A stretch of 64,000 nucleotides of DNA from Microbacter sp. GSS18. Lineage in GTDB: Bacteria > Actinomycetota > Actinomycetes > Actinomycetales > Microbacteriaceae. The position numbers and the translations under genes are program-made. The stretch is from contig CP119753.1 in NCBI GenBank assembly GCA_029319145.1, positions 3,906,001-3,970,000 on the forward strand. The letters are read 5' to 3'. The notes beneath the pieces are model-generated. The model was not told the DNA's origin. It did no database searches and worked only from the letters and a program-made list of their open reading frames with translations. The first letter of the stretch is position 1; each line of letters starts with the position of its first letter. Shown piece by piece: positions 25,301 to 33,818 of the stretch.

Positions 25301-27178
25301 ATGACCATGGTCGACGACTCCGCCACGGCCGCGACCCAGGCGACCGCCGTGATCGGGCAGGGCGACCTGCCCGATCACGACCTGGTCGGCCGGCTCGAGC
25401 TGATCGCCGATGAGATCAACCTGAAGGACAGCGTCTACGCGGTGATGGAGAGCATCGTCGCCGCGGTGGTCAAGCACACGCCGTGGACGCAGTGCTGGGT
25501 CGCCATGGTCGACATCGAAGAGCGACGCGTGCTGCACGACTACCACGCGGGGGACTTCGACCCCGCCTACCGATTCGAACTGCGCGATTGGGACATGACC
25601 GACACGGTGACGCTTGACGCGGCGCGCACTGGGTCCGTGATCGCGATCGGCGATGTCGAGCACTCCGCGTATCCGTACCTGCACGAGGCATCCGCCTCTG
25701 CGGGAGTGCGTGCCACCCTGTACGCCGCGGTGCCGTTCGACCATGACTCGCACAGCGTCGTCATCAACGTCAGCCTCCCGCGTGCCCACGAGTTCTCGGC
25801 CGCCGAGATCTCGCTCGCGCGCGGGATCACGACCTTCGCCGCGATCGCGTTCCGCAATATTCTGGCCACCGACCGGGCGATCGAGCACGAGGCGCAGGAG
25901 AAGGTCAAGCTCGCCGAGCTCAACACCACGATCCTCGAGAAGAACGCAGCCCTCGAGCAGGTCTCTCACGCCCAGGCCAGGCTGCTGCGGCTGCAGACGG
26001 TCGGCGCCGACGTCTCGGCGCTGTGCGCCGAGATCTCGGGCCTGCTGGAGATGCCGGTGCTGCTGCTGGATCCCTTCTACCAGCAGCTCGGACTCACCGG
26101 CATGGCGGTGCCCGACGCCGACGCCATCACCGCGCACCTGGCCGGGCGCGGTCGTGTCAGCGGGGAGAGGCTCGAATCCCGCCCCGCGATCCTCACGCTC
26201 GACGGCACGCGCTACGTCGTCACCAACGTCGTCGAGGACCACGCGCTGGTGGCGATGGTCGTGCTGCAGGTCGAGGGCGACGCGCCGTCCTCGCTGGCGA
26301 TGCGCATCCTCGAACTCGCGCGGGTCCACGTCTCGCTCATGGTCATGCGCTTCCGGTCGTCGTTCGAGACCGAGGCGCGCTTCGCCCGCGAGTTCGTCGA
26401 CGCGCTCGCCGGCGACTCGTCGAACCTCACGATCACGCAGCACGCGGGGCTGCTCGGCCTGCCGCTGCAGTCCACGAGCCAGATCATGCTCGCGCGCGTG
26501 TCGGGGCTGACCGAGACGCTTCCCCGACGCGACTTCGACGAGCTGGTGCAGTTCGTCGCCTCGCGCCTGCGCCAGACCGGCTTCAGCATGATCGCGGCGC
26601 CGGCGGGCGACTGCGAGCTGATGATCGTGCTCACGAGCGTCAACACGTGGGGGAGCGAGCGGGTCACGCTCGCGCTTCGCCGCGCGATCGCCGACGGCGC
26701 CCGGCTGATCGACGCATCGGCCGATCGCGTCAGTGTCGCGGTCGGCATCGGCGGTGGCTTCAGCGGCATCGACGGGCTTCGCCGCTCCCACCGCGAAGCC
26801 ACGCGTGCGCTGCAGATCACGCTCTCGAGCGGGCACGTGGACGGCGACCTGAGCTTCGATGAAGCGGGAACCTACGCCGTGCTCGCGGCCACTCCCGCCG
26901 AGGACCGGCGCCACTTCGTGCAGCGCTACATGAAACCGCTGCTGGACTACGACCGGATGCACGGCGGTGCGTTCTTCGAGACACTGCGCACCTACTTCGA
27001 GTCCATCGGCAACATCCCTCGAACCGCCGAGCGGCTGTTCCTGCACGTGTCCACCGTGCGCTACCGCCTGCGCAGGATCGAGGAGCTCACCGGGATGTCG
27101 CTTGAGGACGAAGAGGACCGGCTGAGGCTGCAGCTGTGCCTGCGCTTCTCGCGGCTGTCGGATCTCGCGGACGCCTGA
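25301..27178 (+). CDS. GAF-domain PucR/CdaR-family transcriptional regulator
   Basis: A 625-residue regulator. The N-terminal half contains a GAF-like sensor (about 30-195, AVVKHTPWTQCWVAMVDI to LARGITTFAAIAFRNIL), then a coiled-coil-like linker (about 195-230, LAELNTTILEKNAALEQVSHAQARLL), a CdaR-type GGDEF-like region and a C-terminal PucR helix-turn-helix (about 560-610, GNIPRTAERLFLHVSTVRYRLRRIEELTG). PucR relatives activate purine, polyamine or amino acid catabolism in response to substrate. Being fused to the ABC operon, it most likely senses the imported compound and controls this island. Its ATG lies 5 bases after the ATPase gene. Confidence 0.88.
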   Translation: MTMVDDSATAATQATAVIGQGDLPDHDLVGRLELIADEINLKDSVYAVMESIVAAVVKHTPWTQCWVAMVDIEERRVLHDYHAGDFDPAYRFELRDWDMTDTVTLDAARTGSVIAIGDVEHSAYPYLHEASASAGVRATLYAAVPFDHDSHSVVINVSLPRAHEFSAAEISLARGITTFAAIAFRNILATDRAIEHEAQEKVKLAELNTTILEKNAALEQVSHAQARLLRLQTVGADVSALCAEISGLLEMPVLLLDPFYQQLGLTGMAVPDADAITAHLAGRGRVSGERLESRPAILTLDGTRYVVTNVVEDHALVAMVVLQVEGDAPSSLAMRILELARVHVSLMVMRFRSSFETEARFAREFVDALAGDSSNLTITQHAGLLGLPLQSTSQIMLARVSGLTETLPRRDFDELVQFVASRLRQTGFSMIAAPAGDCELMIVLTSVNTWGSERVTLALRRAIADGARLIDASADRVSVAVGIGGGFSGIDGLRRSHREATRALQITLSSGHVDGDLSFDEAGTYAVLAATPAEDRRHFVQRYMKPLLDYDRMHGGAFFETLRTYFESIGNIPRTAERLFLHVSTVRYRLRRIEELTGMSLEDEEDRLRLQLCLRFSRLSDLADA

Positions 27179-27183
27179 AGCGC

Positions 27184-28569
27184 ATGGCCCACCACGCCAC
27201 CATCGGTGGCGGCAGTACCGCACGCCTGATGATCGGGCTGCTCGCCGTCACCGTGTTCTCCGCCTTCGAGCACATGGCCATCGGGCCGATCCTGCCGATG
27301 ATCGGCGCCGACCTGGGCGGGCTCGGTCAGTACGGCCTCGCCTACGCGGCGTCTCTGGCATCGAGCATCGTCGGGATGGCGGCCATGGGAACGGCGGTCG
27401 ACCGCGGTCGCATCGCGATCGGATTCGTATTCAGCGGGGCGATGTTCGGCGGTGGTCTGCTCGTCATGGCGCTGACCGGATCCATGGCGGTCTTCGTCGC
27501 CGGTCGCCTTGTGCAGGGCCTGGGAACCGGTGGGCTCGCGGTCGCCTGCTATGCCGCGATCGCCGTCGGCTTCCCCGTGGAGCGGCACCGTCCGATGATC
27601 GGATGGCTGGCCAGCGCGTGGCTGCTCCCCGTGATGGTGGGACCGCTGGTCGCCGTCGCGATCGCCGAGCTGACGTCGTGGCGCTGGGTCTTCTTCGGCG
27701 TCGCGCTGCTCAGCCCGATCGCCGTCGTCATCGCCGTGCCGCCGCTGCGGCGGGGCGCGCCGCCGCTCGAAGTCCCGGTGAGGGGCGCGGCGCGACTGAC
27801 GCTCTCCGTCCTCGTCGGCGCCGGGGTGCTCGCCGTCAGCGCGGCGACGACCGTGAGCGTGCTGCCCACGCCGGTCGTCATCCTCGCGGGCGTCGTGCTC
27901 GCCGGCATCGGGCTCGTCGTGCTCCTGCCGAAGGGAATCTTCCGCGCAGCGCGAGGGCTGCCCGCCGCGGTGCTGGCGCGCGCCACGGGCGCGGCCGCCG
28001 TGTACAGCATCCAGGCCTATCTCCCGGTCGTGTTCGAGAGCCGATACGCCGACGGCGCGTGGATCAGCGGCATCGTCCTGACCGCGAGCGGCATCGGATG
28101 GGCGATGGCGGCCGTGCTGAGCGCGCGGATGCAGCGCACGCTGAGCTCGACCGCGGCGACGCGCATCGGGGCCTTCGGGGTGCTGATGGGGGCGGTCGCG
28201 GCCACTCTCGCGATCGGGATGGGCTGGCACCCCGTGGTGCTCGGGGCGGTGTGGGCGGCAGTCGGCGCAGCCATGGGCGTGCTCTCGCCCGGCGCGGCCG
28301 CCATCGTGATCGCCGCCGATGATGCGCGCGGAGACAACACGTCGGCCATCACCATCTCGGAGACGGCGCTGGCGGCGTTCGGCATCGCGATCGGCGGGGT
28401 GCTCGTCGGCGCCTTCTCCGATGAGTCCGGCTTCGTCCTGATCGGCGTGATCGGGATCGTCTTCGCGCTGTTCGCGGCGTTCGGGTCGACGCGCACCGCT
28501 GCCGCGGGGTCGTCGGGAGCGGCGCAAACCGCCGGAAACACGGGCGCAAACGCCAGGGTTGCCGAATGA
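27184..28569 (+). CDS. MFS transporter
   Basis: A 461-residue polytopic membrane protein with about 12-14 hydrophobic segments. MFS features include AASLASSIVGMAAMGTAVDRGRIAIG between segments 2 and 3 and GRLVQGLGTGGLAVACYA in segment 4, resembling drug:proton antiporters of the DHA2-like type. It starts at the ATG at 27184, 5 bases after the regulator gene, so it is probably in the same operon. It may export a toxic intermediate or import a related substrate; direction cannot be read. Confidence 0.87.
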   Translation: MAHHATIGGGSTARLMIGLLAVTVFSAFEHMAIGPILPMIGADLGGLGQYGLAYAASLASSIVGMAAMGTAVDRGRIAIGFVFSGAMFGGGLLVMALTGSMAVFVAGRLVQGLGTGGLAVACYAAIAVGFPVERHRPMIGWLASAWLLPVMVGPLVAVAIAELTSWRWVFFGVALLSPIAVVIAVPPLRRGAPPLEVPVRGAARLTLSVLVGAGVLAVSAATTVSVLPTPVVILAGVVLAGIGLVVLLPKGIFRAARGLPAAVLARATGAAAVYSIQAYLPVVFESRYADGAWISGIVLTASGIGWAMAAVLSARMQRTLSSTAATRIGAFGVLMGAVAATLAIGMGWHPVVLGAVWAAVGAAMGVLSPGAAAIVIAADDARGDNTSAITISETALAAFGIAIGGVLVGAFSDESGFVLIGVIGIVFALFAAFGSTRTAAAGSSGAAQTAGNTGANARVAE

Positions 28570-28663
28570 GGTTGACTCGGCTCCCGTTCCCGCCGATCGC
28601 GCGGGCCGCATCCGTTCACCGCGTCGACTCGCGCCGTGGCCTCAACCTGGAGGAGCTCAACCG

Positions 28664-29794
28664 ATGTCTATGAAGTTCTGGATTCACCTGCCTTTCTTCT
28701 ATCCGGATCTGGATCGTCCGTACAAGGATCTGCTGGATGAGACCGTCGAGGTGGTGAAGGCTGCTGAGCGGTTGGGGTTCGAGGGTGTCGCGGTGCCGGA
28801 GAACAATTTCCACAACTTCATCACGATCCCGTCGTCGCTGCAGATGATCGCGTATCTGGCGCCGCAGACCTCGACGTTGAAGTTCCAGTCGGGGGTGCTG
28901 GTGCTGCCGAACTACAACCCGCTGTGGTTGGCGGGTCATGTCGCGTTCGCGGATCACATGACCGAGGGTCGGCTGTCGCTGGGTGTGGCGCGGGGTGGTG
29001 GCCCGTTCCAGGCGGTGCGGATGGGGTACAAGGGCGAGGACATGCGTGCCATGTACGAGGAGTCGTTGGAGATCCTGAAGCGTGCGTGGACGGAGTACGA
29101 CATCGCCAATGAGGGCCGGTTCTGGTCGTTCCCGGAGACGACGGTGCTGCCCCGGTTGTATCAGGACGACATCCCCGAGCTGTGGGTGGCGGCGCAGAGC
29201 GGGGTGGGTCTGCGCAACGCGGGCCGTGACGGGTTGAACCTGATGACCTCGCCGTCCGCGCCGACGTTCTTCACCGACTTCGATGAGACCGAGCTGGCGA
29301 TGCGGTACTACAACGAGGGTGCTGCGGAGGCCGGGGTGACGCCGGGGAAGGTGATGGCGGTGCGGTGGGGGTTCATCGGCGAGACCGTCGGGGATGCGAT
29401 GAAGCAGGTGGATCGGATGTATCACCATTGGTCGCATTACGGGGCGGGGGCGCCGAAGGCGCCGGAGGGGCTGTCGTTGGAGCAGCTGTTCCTGCCGCGG
29501 GATGACCCGAAGAGCGGGTGGAAGCGCACGAACCGTCCGATCAAGGGAGGGAAGATCATCCTCGATGATGTGCCGCCGCTGGATCTGGACTCGATGCCGG
29601 AGAAGGCCGAGAACGCGCTGCTGCTGGACCCGGACGGTGCGGTGGAGCGGTTCAAGCACTACGAGTCCCTCGGGATCACGGATGTGAACCTGCAGATGCA
29701 GTTCGGGTCGCCGGTCGAGGACGTCATCCACTCCATGGAACTGATGTCCCGGCACGTCTTCCCCGCCTTCGAAGACAAGGCAGCCGCCGCATGA
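28664..29794 (+). CDS. LLM class flavin-dependent monooxygenase, paralogue 3
   Basis: A 376-residue luciferase-like enzyme, MSMKFWIHLPFFYPDLDRPYKDLL. It keeps AAERLGFEGVAVPENNFHNFITIPSS, GVLVLPNYNPLWLAGHVAFADHMTEGRLSLGVARGGGPFQAVRMG and ELWVAAQSGVGLRNAGRDGLNLM. It is the most divergent of the three paralogues, with Asn in PENNF where the others have His. Codon use differs sharply from the neighbours: GAT for aspartate, GGG/GGT for glycine, CGG/CGT for arginine and TTG leucines are common from 28670 to about 29690, a sign of separate acquisition. CTGGAGGAG precedes the ATG. The amidohydrolase gene follows 49 bases downstream. Confidence 0.9.
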   Translation: MSMKFWIHLPFFYPDLDRPYKDLLDETVEVVKAAERLGFEGVAVPENNFHNFITIPSSLQMIAYLAPQTSTLKFQSGVLVLPNYNPLWLAGHVAFADHMTEGRLSLGVARGGGPFQAVRMGYKGEDMRAMYEESLEILKRAWTEYDIANEGRFWSFPETTVLPRLYQDDIPELWVAAQSGVGLRNAGRDGLNLMTSPSAPTFFTDFDETELAMRYYNEGAAEAGVTPGKVMAVRWGFIGETVGDAMKQVDRMYHHWSHYGAGAPKAPEGLSLEQLFLPRDDPKSGWKRTNRPIKGGKIILDDVPPLDLDSMPEKAENALLLDPDGAVERFKHYESLGITDVNLQMQFGSPVEDVIHSMELMSRHVFPAFEDKAAAA

Positions 29795-29843
29795 GCGCCG
29801 GCCGGAGCGCGAACCCCGGGCGTGAGCAAGGAGAACTGAGCGA

Positions 29844-31121
29844 GTGAGCATCAAGGCAGTCGTCGGCGGTCGCATCTGGACCGGAACCGGCGAGGTCATC
29901 GAGGACGGCGTGATCGTCGTCGAGGACAAGAAGATCGTGGCGCTCGGTCGGCGTGAGGCGACGCCGGTCCCCGAGGGAGCGTCCACGATCGATGCGACCG
30001 GGACGACGGTGATCCCGGGGATGATGGACATGCACGTCCATCTGTCGGGGAACTCCGATCGTCGCAAGCGGCCCGGCAACGCCGAGTACCTCGCGTATGC
30101 GAGCGTGCCGACCAAGACGCTGGACGCGCTGCGCAACGCGCAGCGGTCGCTGATGGCGGGGTTCACCACGGTGCGCTCGATCTCCACGGCGGACGGTGGT
30201 CAGATCGAGCTGCGCGACTTCGGCAGCGAGGGCCTGCTGATGATCTCGCGGATGCATGTCGCGCCGTGGTGGCTGACGATGACCGGCGGTCACGGCGACC
30301 TGTTCTACCCGGCGGCGTATGAGCGCAAGCCGTGGGACACCGCCGACGGCGTCGAGGGTGTGCGCCTGGCGGTGCGCAAGCAGATCCAGGTCGGCGCCGA
30401 CTTCGTGAAGGTGATGGCTTCGGGCGGCACCCTGTCGCACGGCGACAAGCCGACCTGGCCGAACTACACCACCGAAGAGATCGCCGCCGCCGTCGACGAG
30501 GCCCACACCTACGACCTGAGGGTCGCGGCCCACGCCCACTCCGTCGAGGGCATCCAGCGGTCCCTGAACGCGGGCGTGGACAGCATCGAGCACGGCACGT
30601 TCGTCAGCGACGAGCAGCGGGCGCGGATGGCGGAGACCGGCGTGTTCATGGTCCCGACCCTGTCGATCAGCGACTACATCGTCCGCGAGGGTGAGAACTC
30701 CGGCGCCTCACCGGAGCACCTCGACCGTGCCCGGCGGATGCGGGAGGGGCGGCGGGAGTCGTTCGTGAAGACGTGGCAGGCGGGTGTGAAGATCGCGATG
30801 GGCACCGACGGCGGCTCGTACACTCCGCTGGGCGACAACGCCCTCGAACTCGAACTGTACGTCGAGCTGGGGATGACACCGGCCGAAGCGCTGACGACCG
30901 CGACGGTCAACGCCGCCGAGCTGCTGGGACGGCCGGACCTCGGCACCCTCGAGGTCGGCAAGACCGCCGACATCGTGTGCGTGGCCGGGGACCTGCTCTC
31001 GGACATCACCCTGCTGCGCGCCCGCGGCACGATCCGCACCGTCCTCCTCGACGGCCGCGACGTCACCAACGCCGGCCTCGCCAGCGACGACATCTTCCCC
31101 GAACTGACTCTGGAGGCCTGA
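29844..31121 (+). CDS. metal-dependent amidohydrolase (imidazolonepropionase-like), paralogue 2
   Basis: A 425-residue amidohydrolase with all expected ligands: His64-x-His66, Lys189 in FVKVMASGG, His230 in AAHAH, His250 in EHG and Asp322 in MGTDGG. It is colinear with the enzyme at 14467, including PWWLTMTGGHGDLFYP, SHGDKPTWPNYTTEEI and DSIEHGTF. It probably hydrolyses the product of LLM paralogue 3, whose gene is directly upstream. GAGCAAGGAG precedes the GTG start. The substrate is not known; relatives include cyclic imidohydrolases and Xaa-Pro dipeptidase-like enzymes. Confidence 0.9.
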   Translation: MSIKAVVGGRIWTGTGEVIEDGVIVVEDKKIVALGRREATPVPEGASTIDATGTTVIPGMMDMHVHLSGNSDRRKRPGNAEYLAYASVPTKTLDALRNAQRSLMAGFTTVRSISTADGGQIELRDFGSEGLLMISRMHVAPWWLTMTGGHGDLFYPAAYERKPWDTADGVEGVRLAVRKQIQVGADFVKVMASGGTLSHGDKPTWPNYTTEEIAAAVDEAHTYDLRVAAHAHSVEGIQRSLNAGVDSIEHGTFVSDEQRARMAETGVFMVPTLSISDYIVREGENSGASPEHLDRARRMREGRRESFVKTWQAGVKIAMGTDGGSYTPLGDNALELELYVELGMTPAEALTTATVNAAELLGRPDLGTLEVGKTADIVCVAGDLLSDITLLRARGTIRTVLLDGRDVTNAGLASDDIFPELTLEA

Positions 31122-31122
31122 C

Positions 31123-32181
31123 GTGACCGCCCCCGCCACGACGCGCGAGATCCACCTGACACGCCGCCCGCAGCTGCGGCCGAGCCCCGAGGACTTCCGG
31201 CTCGTCGAGCTGCCGACCCCGGCGCCCGCCGCGGGCGAGATCCTCGTCCGCAACGACTGGCTGTCGGTCGACCCGTACATGCGCGGCCGGATGAACGCCG
31301 AACCCACCGACCGCGAGCCGTTCCCCCTCGATGCGGCTCCGGTCGGGGCGGCGGTCGGCGAGGTCGTGGCCTCGGAGTCGGACGACGTGCCGGTGGGCGC
31401 GTGGGTGCGGCACATGAACGGATGGCGCGAGCACTCGATCGTGGCGGCCGACGAGGCGCGCGTCGTCGACGTCTCGGGGATCGATCCGCGGGCCTACCTC
31501 GGCCCCCTCGGGAGCGTCGGACTCACCGCCTACGTCGGGCTCACGCAGATCGCGCCGGTGAAGCCGGGCGACGTCGTCTTCATCTCGGGCGCGGCCGGAG
31601 CGGTGGGGATCCACGCCGCGCGCATCGCGCGGCATCTCGGCGCTGCGACGGTGATCGGCTCTGCGGGCGGCCCCGAGAAGGTGGGCAGGCTGACCGCCGA
31701 GTTCGGCTACGACGCGGGCATCGACTATCGCGCGGGCGACCTCGTCGGTCAGCTCGGCGCGGTCGCGCCGGAGGGCATCGACGTCTACTTCGACAACGTC
31801 GGCGGCGAGCAACTGTGGGCGGCGATCGAGGCGGCTCGTCAGGGCGCGCGCATCGCGCTGTGTGGAGCGATCTCGGGCTACAACGCCGCCGCGGGGGAGC
31901 ACCTGGTACCTGGGAACCTCGCCAAGGCCACCGGCAAGCGGATCACGCTGCGGGGGTTCGTCGTCAGCGATCATCTCGATCTGCGTGACGAGTGGGAGGA
32001 GTTGGCCCGCGCATGGATCGCGGACGGCTCGCTGACGGACGCCGTGACGATCCTCGATGGATTCGAGAGCACGGTGCCGGCCTTCATCGGCCTCTTCGAC
32101 GGGACCAACACCGGCAAGATGCTCGTCCGGCTGGCGCGAGAGGATGAGGCGGCGAGCGCGGTGACGGGCGGCGCGCTGTGA
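31123..32181 (+). CDS. NADP-dependent enone reductase (CurA/leukotriene B4 dehydrogenase-like MDR)
   Basis: A 352-residue medium-chain reductase of the zinc-free PTGR/CurA group: LVRNDWLSVDPYMRGRM, GLTAYVGLTQIAPVKPGDVVFISGAAGAVG (cofactor loop), DVYFDNVGGEQL and CGAISGYN. These enzymes reduce the C=C bond of alpha,beta-unsaturated ketones with NADPH. The GTG start lies one base after the amidohydrolase stop, and the next open frame overlaps its end, so it belongs to the same operon. It may reduce an enone produced by ring cleavage (inference). Confidence 0.88.
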   Translation: MTAPATTREIHLTRRPQLRPSPEDFRLVELPTPAPAAGEILVRNDWLSVDPYMRGRMNAEPTDREPFPLDAAPVGAAVGEVVASESDDVPVGAWVRHMNGWREHSIVAADEARVVDVSGIDPRAYLGPLGSVGLTAYVGLTQIAPVKPGDVVFISGAAGAVGIHAARIARHLGAATVIGSAGGPEKVGRLTAEFGYDAGIDYRAGDLVGQLGAVAPEGIDVYFDNVGGEQLWAAIEAARQGARIALCGAISGYNAAAGEHLVPGNLAKATGKRITLRGFVVSDHLDLRDEWEELARAWIADGSLTDAVTILDGFESTVPAFIGLFDGTNTGKMLVRLAREDEAASAVTGGAL

Positions 32182-32231
32182 GCGCCGCGGGCCCCTGGGC
32201 GAACGACGCTGCACCGAGACAGGAGAGACGC

Positions 32232-33080
32232 ATGACGACATGGAGTGAGCGACTGGGAACGGTCGGGGTCTGGGCGGCCTACACCCAGCTGACCCCCGAA
32301 CTGGCCGTCGACATCGAACGGCTCGGCTACGGCGCGATCTGGCAGGGCGGGTCGCCCACCGCCGACCTGACGGCGGCGGAGGAGCTGCTCGATGCGACGG
32401 AGTCGATCACCGTCGCGACGGGCATCGTCAACATCTGGCGGTCGGAGCCGCGGGAACTCGCCGACGCGTATCACCGGATCGTGGCGCGCCACCCGGGTCG
32501 TCTTCTCGTCGGCGTCGGCAGCGGCCACCGCGAGGGGACGCCTCATCGTGTTCGCCCGGTGCAGGCGATGTCGGACTATCTGGACGTGCTCGATGAATAC
32601 GGCGTCCCCAAGCGCGACCGCGCGCTCAGCGCCCTGGGCCCCCGCATGCTCGCGATGTCGGCGGCGCGCAGCGCGGGCACGCATCCGTATCTCACGGTGC
32701 CTGCCCAGACCGCCGAGGGCCGCGCGGCGGTCGGTCCCGGCGCCCTGGTCGCCCCCGAGCAGACGCTGGTGCTCGAGTCCGACACCGCCGCCGCCCGTGC
32801 GGTCGCCCGGGACTTCCTCACGCGCTACCTGCGGCTGGCGAACTACGCCGGCAACCTGCTGCGCGCGGGGTTCACCGAGGAGGACCTCGCGGGCGGCGGA
32901 AGCGATCGCCTGATCGACGACGTGATCGTCCACGGCGATGCAGCGACTCTCGCCGCCGCAGTGAACGCCCACCTCGGGGCCGGCGCCGACCACGTGTGCG
33001 TGCAGATGCTCCCGGCGGCCGACGACATCAGGCCCGCGCTCGGCGCCGTCGCCGCCGAGATGGGGCTCGCCGGCGCGTGA
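32232..33080 (+). CDS. F420-type LLM class oxidoreductase (TIGR03620-like)
   Basis: A 282-residue luciferase-like protein, distinct from the three longer LLM enzymes. It has ERLGYGAIWQGG, TGIVNIWRSEPRELADAYHRI and HPGRLLVGVGSGH, then LGPRMLAMSAARSAGTHPYLT. The short length and pattern fit the probable F420-dependent group common in actinobacteria. AGGAGAG directly in front of the ATG at 32232 decides the start; an in-frame GTG at 32178 overlapping the upstream stop would add 18 dissimilar residues. It would use F420H2, so no flavin reductase is needed. The substrate is unknown. Confidence 0.82.
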   Translation: MTTWSERLGTVGVWAAYTQLTPELAVDIERLGYGAIWQGGSPTADLTAAEELLDATESITVATGIVNIWRSEPRELADAYHRIVARHPGRLLVGVGSGHREGTPHRVRPVQAMSDYLDVLDEYGVPKRDRALSALGPRMLAMSAARSAGTHPYLTVPAQTAEGRAAVGPGALVAPEQTLVLESDTAAARAVARDFLTRYLRLANYAGNLLRAGFTEEDLAGGGSDRLIDDVIVHGDAATLAAAVNAHLGAGADHVCVQMLPAADDIRPALGAVAAEMGLAGA

Positions 33081-33089
33081 GCAGGCCGG

Positions 33090-33782
33090 TCACAGGCGGA
33101 TCGTGAAGCGCTCCGTCGGGATGATCATGCGCGAGTTGGACCGGCCCCACCCGCGATCGATCGGCGTGCCGTCCGCCAGCGTGAGCGCTCGGCTGGTGAA
33201 GCGCAGCGGATCGCCGACCTCGACGTCCATGCGGTCGCGGTCGGCGGCCGTCGCGCGGCAGTCGATCGTCCGGCGCGTCATCTGGATGGTCGATGCGCCG
33301 GTGATCGCACCGACGATCTTGTACCAGTTGAGGTCGGAGGGAAGCCCGTCGCGGTGGTACTCCTCGGGCAGCCGGAGCGTCGTCCAGATGGTCCAGTACT
33401 CGGCGGCGACGCCGTCCAGCACGCTGACCCGTTCGATGCGGGTGACCTGACTCCCGGCCGCTCCGGTCAGCTCGAGCGAGAGTTCGTCGTGCGGCGTGGT
33501 CAGGTCGATGCCGACGGTGTCGTAGCGTGTGCCCGCCGCCACCGGCTCGACGGCGGTGTCCTCGACCGACCAGTGGTGCAGCGCGGTCGCGAGCGATGTG
33601 CCCAGGCGCGGCGCGCGCGTGAGGACGCCGGCCTCGGTGAGGGAGCTCAGCGCATCGCGCAGCGCGGCTCGCGGCACGCCCAGGCGCCGGACGGTCGAAT
33701 ACTCGTCGAAGCTGAGTCGGCCGTCCGGCCCGGCATCGAGGATCTCGGCGAGCAGGCGGTCTCTGATGGCAGCGGAGTCCAC
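33090..33782 (-). CDS. GntR family regulator with UTRA domain
   Basis: A 230-residue regulator. A short N-terminal winged helix (about 1-65, LSFDEYSTVRRLGVPRAALRDALSSLTEAGVL) precedes a UTRA ligand domain (about 85-230) with SQVTRIERVSVLDGVAAEYWTIWTTLRLP and DVEVGDPLRFTSRALTLADGTPIDRGWGRS. It is convergent with the F420-type gene, 9 bases apart, and 36 bases behind the TetR gene on the same strand. It could control the island upstream or the FAD monooxygenase unit. Confidence 0.85.
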   Translation of the reverse strand: MDSAAIRDRLLAEILDAGPDGRLSFDEYSTVRRLGVPRAALRDALSSLTEAGVLTRAPRLGTSLATALHHWSVEDTAVEPVAAGTRYDTVGIDLTTPHDELSLELTGAAGSQVTRIERVSVLDGVAAEYWTIWTTLRLPEEYHRDGLPSDLNWYKIVGAITGASTIQMTRRTIDCRATAADRDRMDVEVGDPLRFTSRALTLADGTPIDRGWGRSNSRMIIPTERFTIRL

Positions 33783-33818
33783 GCTGACAGGCTACGCGCG
33801 GATGCGAGGGGTCGGGCC

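Noticed and set aside
32178-32231. GTG start for the F420-type gene overlapping the enone reductase stop
   Set aside because: The extra 18 residues have no similarity to the family, and AGGAGAG stands directly before the ATG at 32232.
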